From Spirochaetota bacterium (GTDB taxonomy: Bacteria; Spirochaetota; UBA4802; UB4802), in NCBI GenBank assembly GCA_029907515.1, contig JARYLT010000023.1:1-32506 (forward strand): a stretch of 32,506 nt of DNA. The letters run 5' to 3'. The notes under the pieces are model-generated. The model had not been told where the DNA came from, did no database searches, and worked only from the letters and a program-made list of their open reading frames with translations. The position numbers and the translations under genes are program-made. Positions 1 through 8,636 of the stretch are shown piece after piece (the first letter of the stretch is position 1; every line of letters begins with the position of its first letter).

Positions 1-1649
1 AAGATGAAAATCCCACCCGTATGTTTGCTGGTGAAGGCATTGCTGAGCGCACCAATAAACGATTTCATTATCTTTCGTATAATATGCCGGCGGTGCGTCT
101 TTCAACTGCATTTGATTCAGTTACATTATATGGTTGTAATCCTGATAAGCGTCCTGATATCTATGGCAAAATTGGCAATTCAGGTGTATCGATTTCAACG
201 GTCGATGATGTAAAACGTTTATATTCAGGATTTAAGCTGACTGATCCCAATACATCGGTAAGTATGACCATTAATGGGCCTGCACCAATTATGGCTGCAT
301 ATTTTTTCAATGCCGCAATAGATCAGGAATGTGAATTATATATTCAGCAAAATGGATTAACAGATGAAGTAAAAAGAAAAATACAGGAATTGTATCAAAA
401 GCGTAATGCTACACCACCAGTATATAGAGCAGCACAATTGCCTGATGGACACAATGGATTGGGTCTACTGCTTCTGGGTATTCCCGGTGATATGGTTGTA
501 CCATCTGAAGTATACCACAACATTAAGAATCATACACTCAGGACCGTGCGTGGCACTGTACAGGCTGACATACTGAAAGAGGAACAGGCACAGAATACCT
601 GTATATTTTCAGTTGACTTTGCTTTAAAACTTATGGGTGATATGCAGGAATATTTTGTTAAACATACGATAAATAATTTTTATTCAGTTTCTATTTCTGG
701 ATATCATATTGCCGAAGCAGGTGCAAATCCAATAACGCAATTAGCATTTACACTGGCAAATGGTTTTACGTATGTGGAGTACTATTTAGCACGTGGTTTG
801 CATATTGATGATTTTGCTCCCAATTTATCGTTTTTCTTTTCAAATGGGCTTGATCCTGAATATTCCGTTATTGGAAGAGTTGCTCGCAGGATATGGGCAA
901 AAGCCATGAAATATAAATACGGTGCTAATGAGCGCTCGCAATTGCTGAAATACCACATACAGACTTCTGGCCGATCCCTGCATTCACAGGAGATTGAATT
1001 TAACGATATCCGCACTACATTGCAGGCCCTGTATGCAATATACGATAACTGCAACTCACTGCATACTAATTCGTATGATGAAGCCATTACCACACCCACT
1101 GAAGAATCAGTACGAAGAGCACTAGCAATACAGATGATTATTAATCATGAATATGGACTTGCAAAAAATCAAAATCCACTGCAGGGTTCTTTTATCATTG
1201 AAGAATTGACCAATTTAGTTGAAGAAGCTGTTATTGCTGAATTTGACAATATAAGTGCTCGTGGTGGTGTGCTTGGTGCCATGGAAACAATGTATCAGCG
1301 CAACAAAATACAGGAAGAATCCCTGTACTATGAAAACAAGAAGATGACAGGAGAGTTACCTATCATTGGCGTTAATACATTCCTTTCTAAAAACGGAAGT
1401 CCTATTCAAATTCCTGATGAAGTGGTACGGGCAACTCCTGAGGAAAAAGATACTCAGCTTGCTTCACTGGAAGCATTTCATGCTGTATGGAAGCAGGAAT
1501 CAACAGTAGCTTTAGAAAAATTAAAAACTGCAGTGAAGCAACATGAAAATGTGTTTGAAACATTAATGGATGTTGCAAAATATTGTTCATTAGGCCAGTT
1601 AACCGGTGCCCTTTATAGCGTTGGTGGTATGTACAGGCGCAGTATGTAA
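1..1649 (+). CDS. icmF: IcmF-type B12-dependent acyl-CoA mutase, C-terminal part (cut by left edge)
   Basis: This is the C-terminal 548 residues of a fused isobutyryl-CoA mutase/G-protein (IcmF family). It rearranges the carbon skeleton of a branched acyl-CoA using adenosylcobalamin. The reading frame is open to base 3, so the gene starts outside the window. The ATG at 21 is an internal Met in the family motif MFAGEG. Visible family motifs are [60 protein letters not shown] and, near the end, QEESLYYE and LPIIGVNTF. The B12-binding and GTPase domains expected upstream are not in the window. The codon at 591-593 gives Gln in AQNTCIF, where methylmalonyl-CoA mutases carry an Arg that binds the substrate carboxylate. 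From knowledge of the family this favours a non-carboxylated substrate such as isobutyryl-CoA. The stop is 10 bases before rarA. Confidence 0.92.
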   Translation, partial: DENPTRMFAGEGIAERTNKRFHYLSYNMPAVRLSTAFDSVTLYGCNPDKRPDIYGKIGNSGVSISTVDDVKRLYSGFKLTDPNTSVSMTINGPAPIMAAYFFNAAIDQECELYIQQNGLTDEVKRKIQELYQKRNATPPVYRAAQLPDGHNGLGLLLLGIPGDMVVPSEVYHNIKNHTLRTVRGTVQADILKEEQAQNTCIFSVDFALKLMGDMQEYFVKHTINNFYSVSISGYHIAEAGANPITQLAFTLANGFTYVEYYLARGLHIDDFAPNLSFFFSNGLDPEYSVIGRVARRIWAKAMKYKYGANERSQLLKYHIQTSGRSLHSQEIEFNDIRTTLQALYAIYDNCNSLHTNSYDEAITTPTEESVRRALAIQMIINHEYGLAKNQNPLQGSFIIEELTNLVEEAVIAEFDNISARGGVLGAMETMYQRNKIQEESLYYENKKMTGELPIIGVNTFLSKNGSPIQIPDEVVRATPEEKDTQLASLEAFHAVWKQESTVALEKLKTAVKQHENVFETLMDVAKYCSLGQLTGALYSVGGMYRRSM

Positions 1650-1659
1650 GTTATGGATA

Positions 1660-2961
1660 ATGAACTTATTTGATAAAAACACATACGTTCCCTTAGCAGA
1701 GCGGATGCGCCCCAAAACTATTGAAGAGTTTGTGGGGCAAAAGCATTTGCTTTCAAAAGGGAAGTTACTGTATTCTATCTTTGAACAAAAGAAAGCTCTT
1801 TCGCTTATTCTGTGGGGCGATCCTGGAACCGGCAAAACCACTCTGGCTCATCTCATTGCCAATGCATGCAATATGGATTCATATTTTATAAGCGCTATCT
1901 CGGCCGGTGTAGCTGACGTACGTAAGGTTATTGATAAGGGGAAGGCCAATAGAACTACAGGTGTTCAAACACTCCTTTTTATTGATGAAATTCATCGCTT
2001 TAACAAGGCTCAACAGGATGCCGTTCTTGGTGCAGTAGAAAATGGTGACATTGTTCTGATTGGGGCAACAACGGAAAATCCGTCTTTCAGCATCATAGCG
2101 CCATTATTGTCACGAACCCGCGTATTGCGGCTGTATCCATTGCAGGAGGATGATTTGCGGGCGATAGTTACTGCAGCAATAGCCAGTGACCAGGAACTAT
2201 CGCACAAAAATATAACGCTTGATGAAGCTGCACTGGATGCACTGGTACAGCTTGCAATGGGTGATGCCCGACGTGCATTGAATATACTTGAGGCTGCGGC
2301 ATTTCTGAAAGGGCAGGGCACAATTGATAAGGATACAGTTTTTGAAGCCTACAAGGAACAGAGCATTGCATATGACAGGGCTGGCGATAAGCATTACGAT
2401 ACTATTTCGGCGTTTATAAAATCATTACGTGGCTCTGACCCCAACGCTGCGGTGTATTACCTGGCACGCATGCTTGTTGCAGGGGAAGACCCTGAGTTTA
2501 TTGCACGGCGTATGGTAATATTTGCTTCTGAGGATGTAGGGAATGCGTATCCACTGGCGCTTACTGTTGCAACAAGTGGGATGCTGGCTGTGAAAAATGT
2601 TGGCTTGCCTGAGTGTGAAATTATACTTGCCCACATGGCAACATTTTTAGCATCATGTCCTAAAAGTAATGCCAGTTACATGGCACTGGTTAATGCCAAA
2701 GAAATTGCGTCAAGTGATGTACATGAAATTCCGCTCTACCTGCGTAATGCTCCCACACAACTCATGAAGCAGCTGGGATATGCAAAAGGCTATAAATATC
2801 CTCACGATTATCCAGGACATTTTGTTGATGAAGAATATCTCCCCAAAGAAATAAAAGATTTGATTTTTTACACACCTTCTGAAGAAGGGAATGAAAAGAA
2901 TATAAAAGAACGGCTTGCCAGAATGTGGCCAAAAAAGTACAAGAAGGAGAAAGGTGAATGA
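1660..2961 (+). CDS. rarA: Replication-associated recombination protein A (AAA+ ATPase, RarA/MgsA)
   Basis: A 433-residue clamp-loader-like AAA+ ATPase that acts at stalled replication forks. Walker A is GDPGTGKT at residues 53-60, Walker B is LLFIDEIHRF around 105-114, and the sensor-1 region holds TTENPSF. The C-terminal half has the family signatures RRMVIFASEDVGNA and LRNAPTQLMK. Length matches the family's usual 430-450 residues. The ATG at 1660 is chosen because the protein then begins MNLFDKNTYVPLAERMRP, as in relatives. The longer in-frame start at 1606 would run inside the mutase gene. The gene follows the mutase by 10 bases and its stop overlaps the pyrE start (ATGA, 2958-2961), so the three are likely co-transcribed. 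Confidence 0.93.
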   Translation: MNLFDKNTYVPLAERMRPKTIEEFVGQKHLLSKGKLLYSIFEQKKALSLILWGDPGTGKTTLAHLIANACNMDSYFISAISAGVADVRKVIDKGKANRTTGVQTLLFIDEIHRFNKAQQDAVLGAVENGDIVLIGATTENPSFSIIAPLLSRTRVLRLYPLQEDDLRAIVTAAIASDQELSHKNITLDEAALDALVQLAMGDARRALNILEAAAFLKGQGTIDKDTVFEAYKEQSIAYDRAGDKHYDTISAFIKSLRGSDPNAAVYYLARMLVAGEDPEFIARRMVIFASEDVGNAYPLALTVATSGMLAVKNVGLPECEIILAHMATFLASCPKSNASYMALVNAKEIASSDVHEIPLYLRNAPTQLMKQLGYAKGYKYPHDYPGHFVDEEYLPKEIKDLIFYTPSEEGNEKNIKERLARMWPKKYKKEKGE

Positions 2962-3518
2962 ACGATAAACAAAGATTATTTGAAATTTTATACCAGAAGT
3001 CATTTATGTACAGGGACAATCCGCCATTTACACTGGTTAGTGGCAAACAAAGTCCTTACTATTTTGACTGCAAGGCAACAACACTTGATCCTGAAGGTTG
3101 TATTTTAGTGGGCAGGTGCATGTTTGAATTAATAAAGGATTTACCAGCTGATGCAATTGGTGGATTAACATTAGGTGCCGATCCCATTTCACTGTCAACG
3201 GCTATGCATGCGTTTGCTCAGGGCAAAGTTTTGTATCCACTAATTGTAAGGAAAGAACCAAAAAAACATGGCACTCAAAAGTGGATAGAAGGCAATACTA
3301 ATAATGTAAAAAATGTCATTGCCATTGATGATGTAATCACCACCGGTGGTTCCACCATCACTGCAATTGAACGGTTGACTGAATCAGGGCTTAGCGTCAT
3401 TGCAGCAGCAGTTATTATTGACAGACAGGAAGGCGGCCGTGAAGCCATTGAAGAAAAGGGTATCAAAGTACTATCATTATTTACACGTTCTGATTTTGAT
3501 AAGAAGCGGTTGGGGTAA
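2958..3518 (+). CDS. pyrE: Orotate phosphoribosyltransferase
   Basis: A 186-residue enzyme of pyrimidine biosynthesis that joins orotate and PRPP to give orotidine 5'-monophosphate in the cytoplasm. The PRPP-binding loop IAIDDVITTGGST lies at residues 121-133. The flexible catalytic loop VRKEPKKHGTQK lies at 97-108 with its Lys and His residues. The substrate region FTLVSGKQSPYYFD is at 24-37. Length is slightly below the usual 200-215 residues but all core motifs are present. Its ATG overlaps the rarA stop, which implies translational coupling. The gene ends 9 bases before a terminal-inverted-repeat element that may also stop transcription. Confidence 0.93.
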   Translation: MNDKQRLFEILYQKSFMYRDNPPFTLVSGKQSPYYFDCKATTLDPEGCILVGRCMFELIKDLPADAIGGLTLGADPISLSTAMHAFAQGKVLYPLIVRKEPKKHGTQKWIEGNTNNVKNVIAIDDVITTGGSTITAIERLTESGLSVIAAAVIIDRQEGGREAIEEKGIKVLSLFTRSDFDKKRLG

Positions 3519-3527
3519 AATTAAAAA

Positions 3528-3670
3528 GGTGTCCCAAAAGTTGTTTGATAAAAATTTCCTTACGCTCATTGAGTAGTTTTGCCACATTTTGTGGCAAAAC
3601 TGTATCGAAATGAGCGGATTATGATAAATAATGTAGCTGGTGTTCACTCAACGGCCAATTTTGGGACACC
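3528..3670. repeat. 143-bp element with terminal inverted repeats and nested hairpin (MITE-like)
   Basis: The ends are perfect 12-bp inverted repeats, GGTGTCCCAAAA at 3528-3539 and its complement at 3659-3670. Inside is a second palindrome, CGCTCATT (3563-3570) with AATGAGCG (3609-3616). That encloses a third, GTTTTGCCACA (3576-3586) with TGTGGCAAAAC (3590-3600) around a 3-base loop. The element carries no ORF, lies between the convergent ends of pyrE and the beta-barrel gene, and could act as a bidirectional terminator. The form is that of a non-autonomous miniature transposable element or REP-like unit. No clear target-site duplication was found, and no second copy was seen in this window. 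Confidence 0.7.
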
Positions 3671-3684
3671 CCCTCTTTTAATAA

Positions 3685-4206
3685 TTAAAAATAGTACAAC
3701 AATCCAACATTAAGTTTTACTATTGTTGTGTCTCTGTCAGCAATGTCATTCCATAAATACCGCAATTCAAGCATAAGTTTCCATGGACCACTTAAATCAA
3801 AATCAACACCTGCAAATCCTTCTATACCTGCATCTGAATCATCATCCATGGTGCTCTCGCTGCTAAAACTATAGTAGTTCAATGCAGGACCAAAACCTAA
3901 AAATGGTGAGAAGCTCTTCTTCCCCATAAAGAACCAGTACCAGTCAATATGGATTCCATACACGTCAGCAAATTCATTATTGGCATCTTCATTTTCCAGT
4001 GATAGGTAATCAATGCCGGGTCTGAACTGCAGATTATTAAACAAAAAGTTACCCAGATCAAAAACAATGCCAAAATTCCATGTGTCATCAAAAACATCAG
4101 CATAGTCATCATACATCTTTGAGTAACCACCCTTAATACCTATGCCAGCAGCAAAAACACTGGAAGCTGCAAAAACCACCAATATTACCAATAATAACTT
4201 TTTCAT
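3685..4206 (-). CDS. Outer-membrane beta-barrel protein, OmpW/OmpX-like fold
   Basis: A 173-residue protein with a clean Sec signal peptide at residues 1-20 (MKKLLLVILVVFAASSVFAA). Alternating hydrophobic and polar strands follow and the protein ends in YYF, the terminal aromatic residue used by the barrel-assembly machinery. Strand-like segments rich in Tyr, Trp and Phe, and acidic loops such as MDDDSDAG, fit a small outer-membrane barrel of about 8 strands. A GGAGG ribosome-binding site sits 5 bases before the ATG. Ligand or function cannot be read from the sequence. It stands alone, convergent with pyrE across the inverted-repeat element. Confidence 0.75.
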   Translation of the reverse strand: MKKLLLVILVVFAASSVFAAGIGIKGGYSKMYDDYADVFDDTWNFGIVFDLGNFLFNNLQFRPGIDYLSLENEDANNEFADVYGIHIDWYWFFMGKKSFSPFLGFGPALNYYSFSSESTMDDDSDAGIEGFAGVDFDLSGPWKLMLELRYLWNDIADRDTTIVKLNVGLLYYF

Positions 4207-4360
4207 ACGCCCTCCAGTATATAAATATTTCTAAATTTGAATATAGTAAATATTTATATAATTAAAATCGCAAGTAAAAAAATGTATTATATAATAAAAA
4301 AAGCTTAATCTATATCAGGCAAGTGAATAAAAAAATATTTCTTTGCTATAATCTTGTAAA

Positions 4361-4732
4361 TTATTTTTTATCAATGATAGCCTTTGCCTTGATGTATAAC
4401 TTTTCAGCTGAAAGCTCTATTGCCCTGTCAATATATTTTGATGCGGCAACATAATCACCACTTTTATACGCATACTTGGCCATAAGATAATTTAAACGGT
4501 GGAATTGCGTATCTATCTTTGAAGCTTTTTTTAATACATGGAATGCATCGTTGTATCTGTGTTTTTTTGCGTAATAATGTGCCAGGTCAATGTATGCACC
4601 AATAAAATTTGGATTGAGCTCTATTGATTTTTTTATAAGCTCAATAGCCTTGTCGTAAAACCCCTGTGATGCCCACTGTAATGCCATTTCATAGAGGTCT
4701 TCAGATTCAATGTCATCGTAATGCTTTGGCAT
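4361..4732 (-). CDS. Small TPR-repeat protein
   Basis: A 123-residue protein made almost wholly of about three tetratricopeptide repeats. The alternating pattern A-x-x-W-x-x-Q-G-x-Y-D-K-A (residues 18-30) is followed by helices with A/G at the usual positions: IDLAHYYAKKHRYNDAFHVL, then YLMAKYAYKSGDYVAASKYI. There is no signal peptide or membrane segment, so it is probably a cytoplasmic protein-binding scaffold. It starts 31 bases after the lipoprotein gene at 4764-5300 on the same strand and is probably co-transcribed with it. The partner is unknown. Confidence 0.75.
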   Translation of the reverse strand: MPKHYDDIESEDLYEMALQWASQGFYDKAIELIKKSIELNPNFIGAYIDLAHYYAKKHRYNDAFHVLKKASKIDTQFHRLNYLMAKYAYKSGDYVAASKYIDRAIELSAEKLYIKAKAIIDKK

Positions 4733-4763
4733 ATAGTACCTATCTGAGTTAAAATAACAAATT

Positions 4764-5300
4764 TTATTTTTTGAATTCCACAGGCACCGATGATTTTATA
4801 TCAATGGTGAATGTATAATAATTAGTTGAAAATGCTGATATTTTCAGGCGATAGTTCCCTTTAGTAAGTCGTTTTAGAGGATCAGTATCATCAGTGCAAA
4901 CAAAGATGTTGCTTTGAAAACGCCAGTTACTATCAAAGTTTTTTGCTATTTCAGAATAGACAGGTTGGAAGGGCTTTTTGGGAAATCGTGAAATATCAAC
5001 AAGCGATTCTAAAATAAAAGCACAACGCACTCTTTTGCCATTCCTGTCCTGAGCAACAACTGAGATGTCAATACAGCGTGTTTCTTCAAGCAAATCAAAA
5101 TATACTTCATATGTTGGGGTTTTGTCAATAAGCTCTTTACTTTTAGGAAGATCATATGAATAGGAAATAAATGTATATAACTTTACGCTTTCCCTCTTTA
5201 TGTTTGCAGTGGAACATGAAGTAAAAAAAACCAGTAAAAATAACAGGTACATAAAAATATTAAAAATTGAAAGCCTATTATGTAATAAATTATTTTTCAT
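4764..5300 (-). CDS. Predicted lipoprotein of unknown function
   Basis: A 178-residue protein with a basic N-terminus, a hydrophobic stretch and a lipobox ending FFTSC near residue 29, so it should be lipid-anchored in the envelope. The ATG at 5300 is preferred over an in-frame TTG at 5306. No strong ribosome-binding site is visible upstream. The mature part is predicted beta-rich (for example YEVYFDLLEETRCIDISVVA and NYRLKISAFSTNYYTFTID) and resembles an Ig-like or carbohydrate-type beta sandwich in general composition only. No family was recognised. It leads the small TPR gene on the same strand. Confidence 0.7.
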   Translation of the reverse strand: MKNNLLHNRLSIFNIFMYLLFLLVFFTSCSTANIKRESVKLYTFISYSYDLPKSKELIDKTPTYEVYFDLLEETRCIDISVVAQDRNGKRVRCAFILESLVDISRFPKKPFQPVYSEIAKNFDSNWRFQSNIFVCTDDTDPLKRLTKGNYRLKISAFSTNYYTFTIDIKSSVPVEFKK

Positions 5301-5440
5301 AATCAATGAGTGATCATGGATGAATTAGCTATAATAGTATAAAAGCAACAATATACGTAAATTAAAATATAGTGTATAATAATTATCGTGATTGCAATAA
5401 AAAATGAGTCAAGAATAAAAATAATGTATATAAAATATAT

Positions 5441-5940
5441 TTAAAACCGTGGAACATATAGAGCAATTGTATCTTTGGTAGTTATAAATTTTTCAATTTT
5501 TCTTTTTTCTACATTATAAATAAAAAGGCCATTGTAACCCGAACTTAAACCGTTAGTAGCAATAATTAGATGTTCATTATCAAGGGCTTCCATCTTAAAA
5601 TATATTACTGCTGAAGCATGACCAATATTTAAAATTTGAGAATATGAACCGGGATTCGACAGATAATAAAGATAGTAGTCAATTTCAGAACTTATTTTAA
5701 ATGATAAAACATATATATGGTTATCATCAGTAACTGCTACATCTATAATGCCATTATCTATTGAACTGCTATTATAATTAATACAGGTATTATCTTTAAC
5801 CATAAATATTGAATTATTTGGACCATTATACCAGAAGTAGAATGCATTCCTATTTTTATATCCATTAATATAAGTTCCAGATGTGGTAGGAGCTGTAATA
5901 GGACTTGTAACCTGAATAATAGAAGAATCAGATACTGTTG
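5441..5940 (-). pseudogene. Truncated third copy of the RLDMYD lipoprotein family (C-terminal fragment)
   Basis: The open frame from about 5940 to 5441 aligns with the C-terminal half of the two upstream paralogues. Shared blocks include NGYKNRNAFYFWY versus GFKTKNYFYLWY, IDVAVTDDNHIYVL versus IDVTVTDDDNVFAI, and SSGYNGLFIYNVEKRKIEKFIT versus TSGYNGLFIYDVDDNKIVKHIT. There is no signal peptide, lipobox or RLDMYD segment. The region abuts the stop codon of the complete gene at 5941-6933. A short product could start at the internal ATG at 5803 (120 residues), but it would lack any export signal. It is most simply a remnant or donor copy left by recombination in a tandem array. Confidence 0.7.
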
Positions 5941-6090
5941 CTATCGCAAAACGTAAAGTGCAATAACGTCTGTGCTTGTAATATGTTTTACGATTTTATT
6001 ATCATCAACATCATAGATAAAAAGACCATTATAACCACTGGTATTACCGGATGATGCTATTACAATGTGCCTGTCATCTAGTGAGTCAAT
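5937..6090. repeat. 154-bp near-identical repeat, copy A (other copy 7250-7403)
   Basis: Bases 5937-6090 match 7250-7403 at 152 of 154 positions by my reading. The repeat covers the last 50 or so codons and stop of two lipoprotein genes plus a few bases beyond the stop. Identity collapses just outside it. This is much higher than the similarity of the gene centres and suggests recent gene conversion or cassette duplication. Confidence 0.85.
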
Positions 6091-6933
6091 ATTAAAATTT
6101 CCAATACTGCCAAAATTAAGAATAGCAGGATAATTGTTATCAGAAATGATGTGTTTTAATTGATATGTACCTGTTTCTGTAACAATTGCAAAAACATTGT
6201 CATCATCTGTAACTGTTACATCTATAAGTGAATTACCTACAGCAGTTGTTGAATTAAGTGTTGTTGTACTAGTGGGTGTAATTCTGAATATTGAATTTAC
6301 TGTGTTAGTGTACCATAGGTAGAAATAGTTTTTTGTTTTAAATCCTCCAAAGGGATTATTTATAGAAATGCCTAATATAGCGGTAAATATAGGAGTAGTT
6401 GGGTTATTCATTGTATAAATATTTACATTGGTGCCATCTGGTTCTACGACATAAATTTCATAATTATTTCCTTTGAATATTCCCAAGGTATTTGCTGGGA
6501 AAGATCCAATTGTTGTTAACCATGTAAAAGTTTCAGAGAGTTGATTAATATATAAACTTGTGGTATCAAAACAGACAAATGAATCATTAAATCCTAATAC
6601 GTTGGGATCGTTTGGGTTTGGAGCTACTGGTGCCCAGGTCTGTAAATCATTTTGTATTAGTATTGTGCTGGATGCATCGTATACTATAATAGATCCTCTC
6701 TGGCTAACCGATATTCCACCAGGTTTATTTGGAAATCCTGGTGTGATATTAAAGATTTTTAAATAATTAACATTTGCTATAATAAGTTTATAATTAAACC
6801 CATCATACGAAATTGCATAAGCTGTTCTTGATTTTCCACTTGCAATGTCATACATATCTAAGCGGTCGCAGGCAGGGAATATACATATACTGGTAAATAA
6901 AATTGAGTACAAAACTATTTTTATTATATTCAT
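5941..6933 (-). CDS. Lipoprotein, RLDMYD family (copy 2), beta-propeller-like
   Basis: A 330-residue lipoprotein with a hydrophobic signal peptide and lipobox FPAC at about residues 19-22, followed by the family segment DRLDMYDIASGKSRTAYAIS. The rest is rich in short beta strands with repeats of the form GxxGLFIYDVDDNKI and TVTDDDNVFAI, which suggests a propeller-like fold. The C-terminal 50 residues are nearly identical to the copy at 7254-8264 while the middle differs strongly. An AAGG ribosome-binding site lies 7 bases before the ATG. The function is unknown. Envelope display and paralogy fit a variable surface or periplasmic protein, but that is inference. Confidence 0.78.
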   Translation of the reverse strand: MNIIKIVLYSILFTSICIFPACDRLDMYDIASGKSRTAYAISYDGFNYKLIIANVNYLKIFNITPGFPNKPGGISVSQRGSIIVYDASSTILIQNDLQTWAPVAPNPNDPNVLGFNDSFVCFDTTSLYINQLSETFTWLTTIGSFPANTLGIFKGNNYEIYVVEPDGTNVNIYTMNNPTTPIFTAILGISINNPFGGFKTKNYFYLWYTNTVNSIFRITPTSTTTLNSTTAVGNSLIDVTVTDDDNVFAIVTETGTYQLKHIISDNNYPAILNFGSIGNFNIDSLDDRHIVIASSGNTSGYNGLFIYDVDDNKIVKHITSTDVIALYVLR

Positions 6934-7253
6934 TTGTATACCTTAAGTAAAATTATTATTTCACGGTTTTAATAATTATAAGTCGTATTTGTTTTTTTAC
7001 AAGTAAAAATAAAAAAATAATGAAATTATATCTATTTTAAAGAAAATAAGTATAATGGGATTTAATAATTATATTGGATTGTTAGCTATATTTACATGAA
7101 AACAATGCGTAATATGTTATGAAATAATTTTTAGTTTATAGCAATGAATTATATACTTATGCGGTATTTTGCAGAGGGATTATATAGAAAATTTCTTATC
7201 TTTAGAAAACTTAAGAAATAGATACTAAAAAATAATATAAACTTTTATCGTTG
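6934..7253. other. AT-rich intergenic region between lipoprotein paralogues
   Basis: About 320 bases without an ORF that I can support. It is very AT-rich and presumably carries the promoter for the 5941-6933 gene on the minus strand. I see no terminator-like hairpin, RNA gene or repeat apart from the few bases of the 154-bp repeat at its right end. Confidence 0.5.
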
Positions 7254-7403
7254 CTATCGCAAAACGTATAGTGCAATAACGTCTGTGCTTGTAATATGTT
7301 TTACGATTTTATTATCATCAACATCATAGATAAAAAGACCATTATAACCACTGGTATTACCGGATGATGCTATTACAATGTGCCTGTCATCCAGTGAGTC
7401 AAT
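7250..7403. repeat. 154-bp near-identical repeat, copy B (other copy 5937-6090)
   Basis: Partner of the 5937-6090 repeat, differing at only two positions that I can see. A second, weaker repeat links the gene starts: 6801-6870 with 8132-8201, encoding the RLDMYDIAS and RTAYAISYDG segments. The two paralogues therefore share both ends and differ in the middle. Confidence 0.85.
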
Positions 7404-8264
7404 CTGGAAAATACCATCTGATCCAAATGAGCTTAAAACAGGATAATTACCATCTGAAATAATTTGTTTTAATATATAATTGCTCGAATCTTGAACTAAA
7501 CAATAAATACCATCATCATCAGTAACAGCTGCGTCAATTAAAGATGAGCCTGTGTCTACAGTTTCATTAACAATTTTTATCATAGAGGAAGAAATCTTAC
7601 AAATAGATTTTTTCGTTTCTTTATTAAATGTGTAAAAAGCTTTTTTTGTTTTATACCCTTTTACAAATGTTCCTAATAAACCAGTATTTAAAGAAGTGTT
7701 AATTACTAAATTTGTATTAAGTTTGTTAATTGAATGAATAGTAACAGTATAAGTTGTACCATTATATTCATAAGCATATAATTGTCCATCGTTCCCCTTA
7801 AAAATGCCTTCAGTAAGAGGGGATAAAGATAAAAGATAATCCCAATAGTCTGTTTGATTATTATAATAATATAAAGTAGATGGAAAAAAATTTACAAATA
7901 TATTGTCAAAACCAAAAACAAATGTTGATTGAGGATAAATATTAGTTATTTTCCACTGTATAAGATTATTTTCAGAAAATGCAGCGGAGTTAAGAGTATT
8001 ATATACAATTATTTCATTTTTATCATTTACTGCCATACCAAAATTTCCCAAAGAATAACTTGGAAGTGTTGTTGCACTTGTAAATTTTTTTTCATAATGT
8101 ATGTTAGCAAGTATTAATGTATGAGTAGTTCCATCATACGAAATTGCATAAGCTGTTCTTGACCTCTGGCTTGCAATGTCATACATATCAAGACGTTCAC
8201 ACAAAGGAAAAAAGAAAATTGCAATTATAGTTATAAAGAAAAAAAGCTTTTTAGAAATTTTCAT
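7254..8264 (-). CDS. Lipoprotein, RLDMYD family (copy 3), beta-propeller-like
   Basis: A 336-residue paralogue of the 5941-6933 protein. It has a hydrophobic leader ending in lipobox FPLC at residues 19-22, then ERLDMYDIASQRSRTAYAIS. Both ends match copy 2 closely. The central 200 residues keep the same layout (GIFKGN, GYKTKK or GFKTKN, IDAAVTDDDGI) with many substitutions. An AGGA ribosome-binding site lies about 7 bases before the ATG. It is divergent from smc across about 370 bases of AT-rich DNA. No known family was recognised. Confidence 0.78.
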   Translation of the reverse strand: MKISKKLFFFITIIAIFFFPLCERLDMYDIASQRSRTAYAISYDGTTHTLILANIHYEKKFTSATTLPSYSLGNFGMAVNDKNEIIVYNTLNSAAFSENNLIQWKITNIYPQSTFVFGFDNIFVNFFPSTLYYYNNQTDYWDYLLSLSPLTEGIFKGNDGQLYAYEYNGTTYTVTIHSINKLNTNLVINTSLNTGLLGTFVKGYKTKKAFYTFNKETKKSICKISSSMIKIVNETVDTGSSLIDAAVTDDDGIYCLVQDSSNYILKQIISDGNYPVLSSFGSDGIFQIDSLDDRHIVIASSGNTSGYNGLFIYDVDDNKIVKHITSTDVIALYVLR

Positions 8265-8636
8265 AATAATTCCTGTGTTTTAGAGTATGGTACATCAAAA
8301 ATACAACGACGGATACTCTAAGTCATCAAATCTACAAGAATAATTATAAAATAATACTAAGCCTACTGAATTTATCTGGTAAAATCGTATAGAACAAATG
8401 TTGAAATTATTAGATCAATAGTTAATTTATAAGATAAATCAAGTGTGTCAATATAAAAAAATGGTTAAACTGTTACACAGGGTATAAAATCAAAAAATAA
8501 TTTTAAAAATTATTGTTGCACATTTAGTGCTATGGTGCAACTAATAGCACGTTATAGTGTGACATAAACAATTAGCAAAATTTGTATATTTTGAACTATC
8601 TCATACGTATTAAAAATCTTTTAAAAGGTGTTGTTG
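8265..8636. promoter_or_regulatory. Divergent AT-rich regulatory region with two interlocking inverted repeats
   Basis: About 370 bases separate the divergent lipoprotein and smc genes. Two inverted repeats interlock: GTTGCAC (8515-8521) with GTGCAAC (8535-8541), and GTGCTAT (8527-8533) with ATAGCAC (8544-8550). Each is a perfect 7-bp dyad and they cannot easily form together. They could be operator half-sites or alternative hairpins in a leader of smc. No convincing -35/-10 pair was found. The rest of the region shows nothing else. Confidence 0.4.

Noticed and set aside
782-1099. 105-residue antisense frame within the mutase gene
   Set aside because: It lies wholly inside a strongly conserved coding region and has no independent support.
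3528-3670. A complete insertion sequence
   Set aside because: Terminal repeats are present but there is no transposase ORF and the element is only 143 bases. No target duplication was found.
5441-5803. Independent 120-residue gene
   Set aside because: The homology to the neighbouring lipoproteins extends upstream of its ATG, and there is no export signal. It is better described as part of a truncated copy.
8515-8550. H-type RNA pseudoknot from the interlocking dyads
   Set aside because: The geometry would leave only 1 and 2 bases to span 7-bp stems, which is too tight. Alternative hairpins or DNA operator sites are more plausible.
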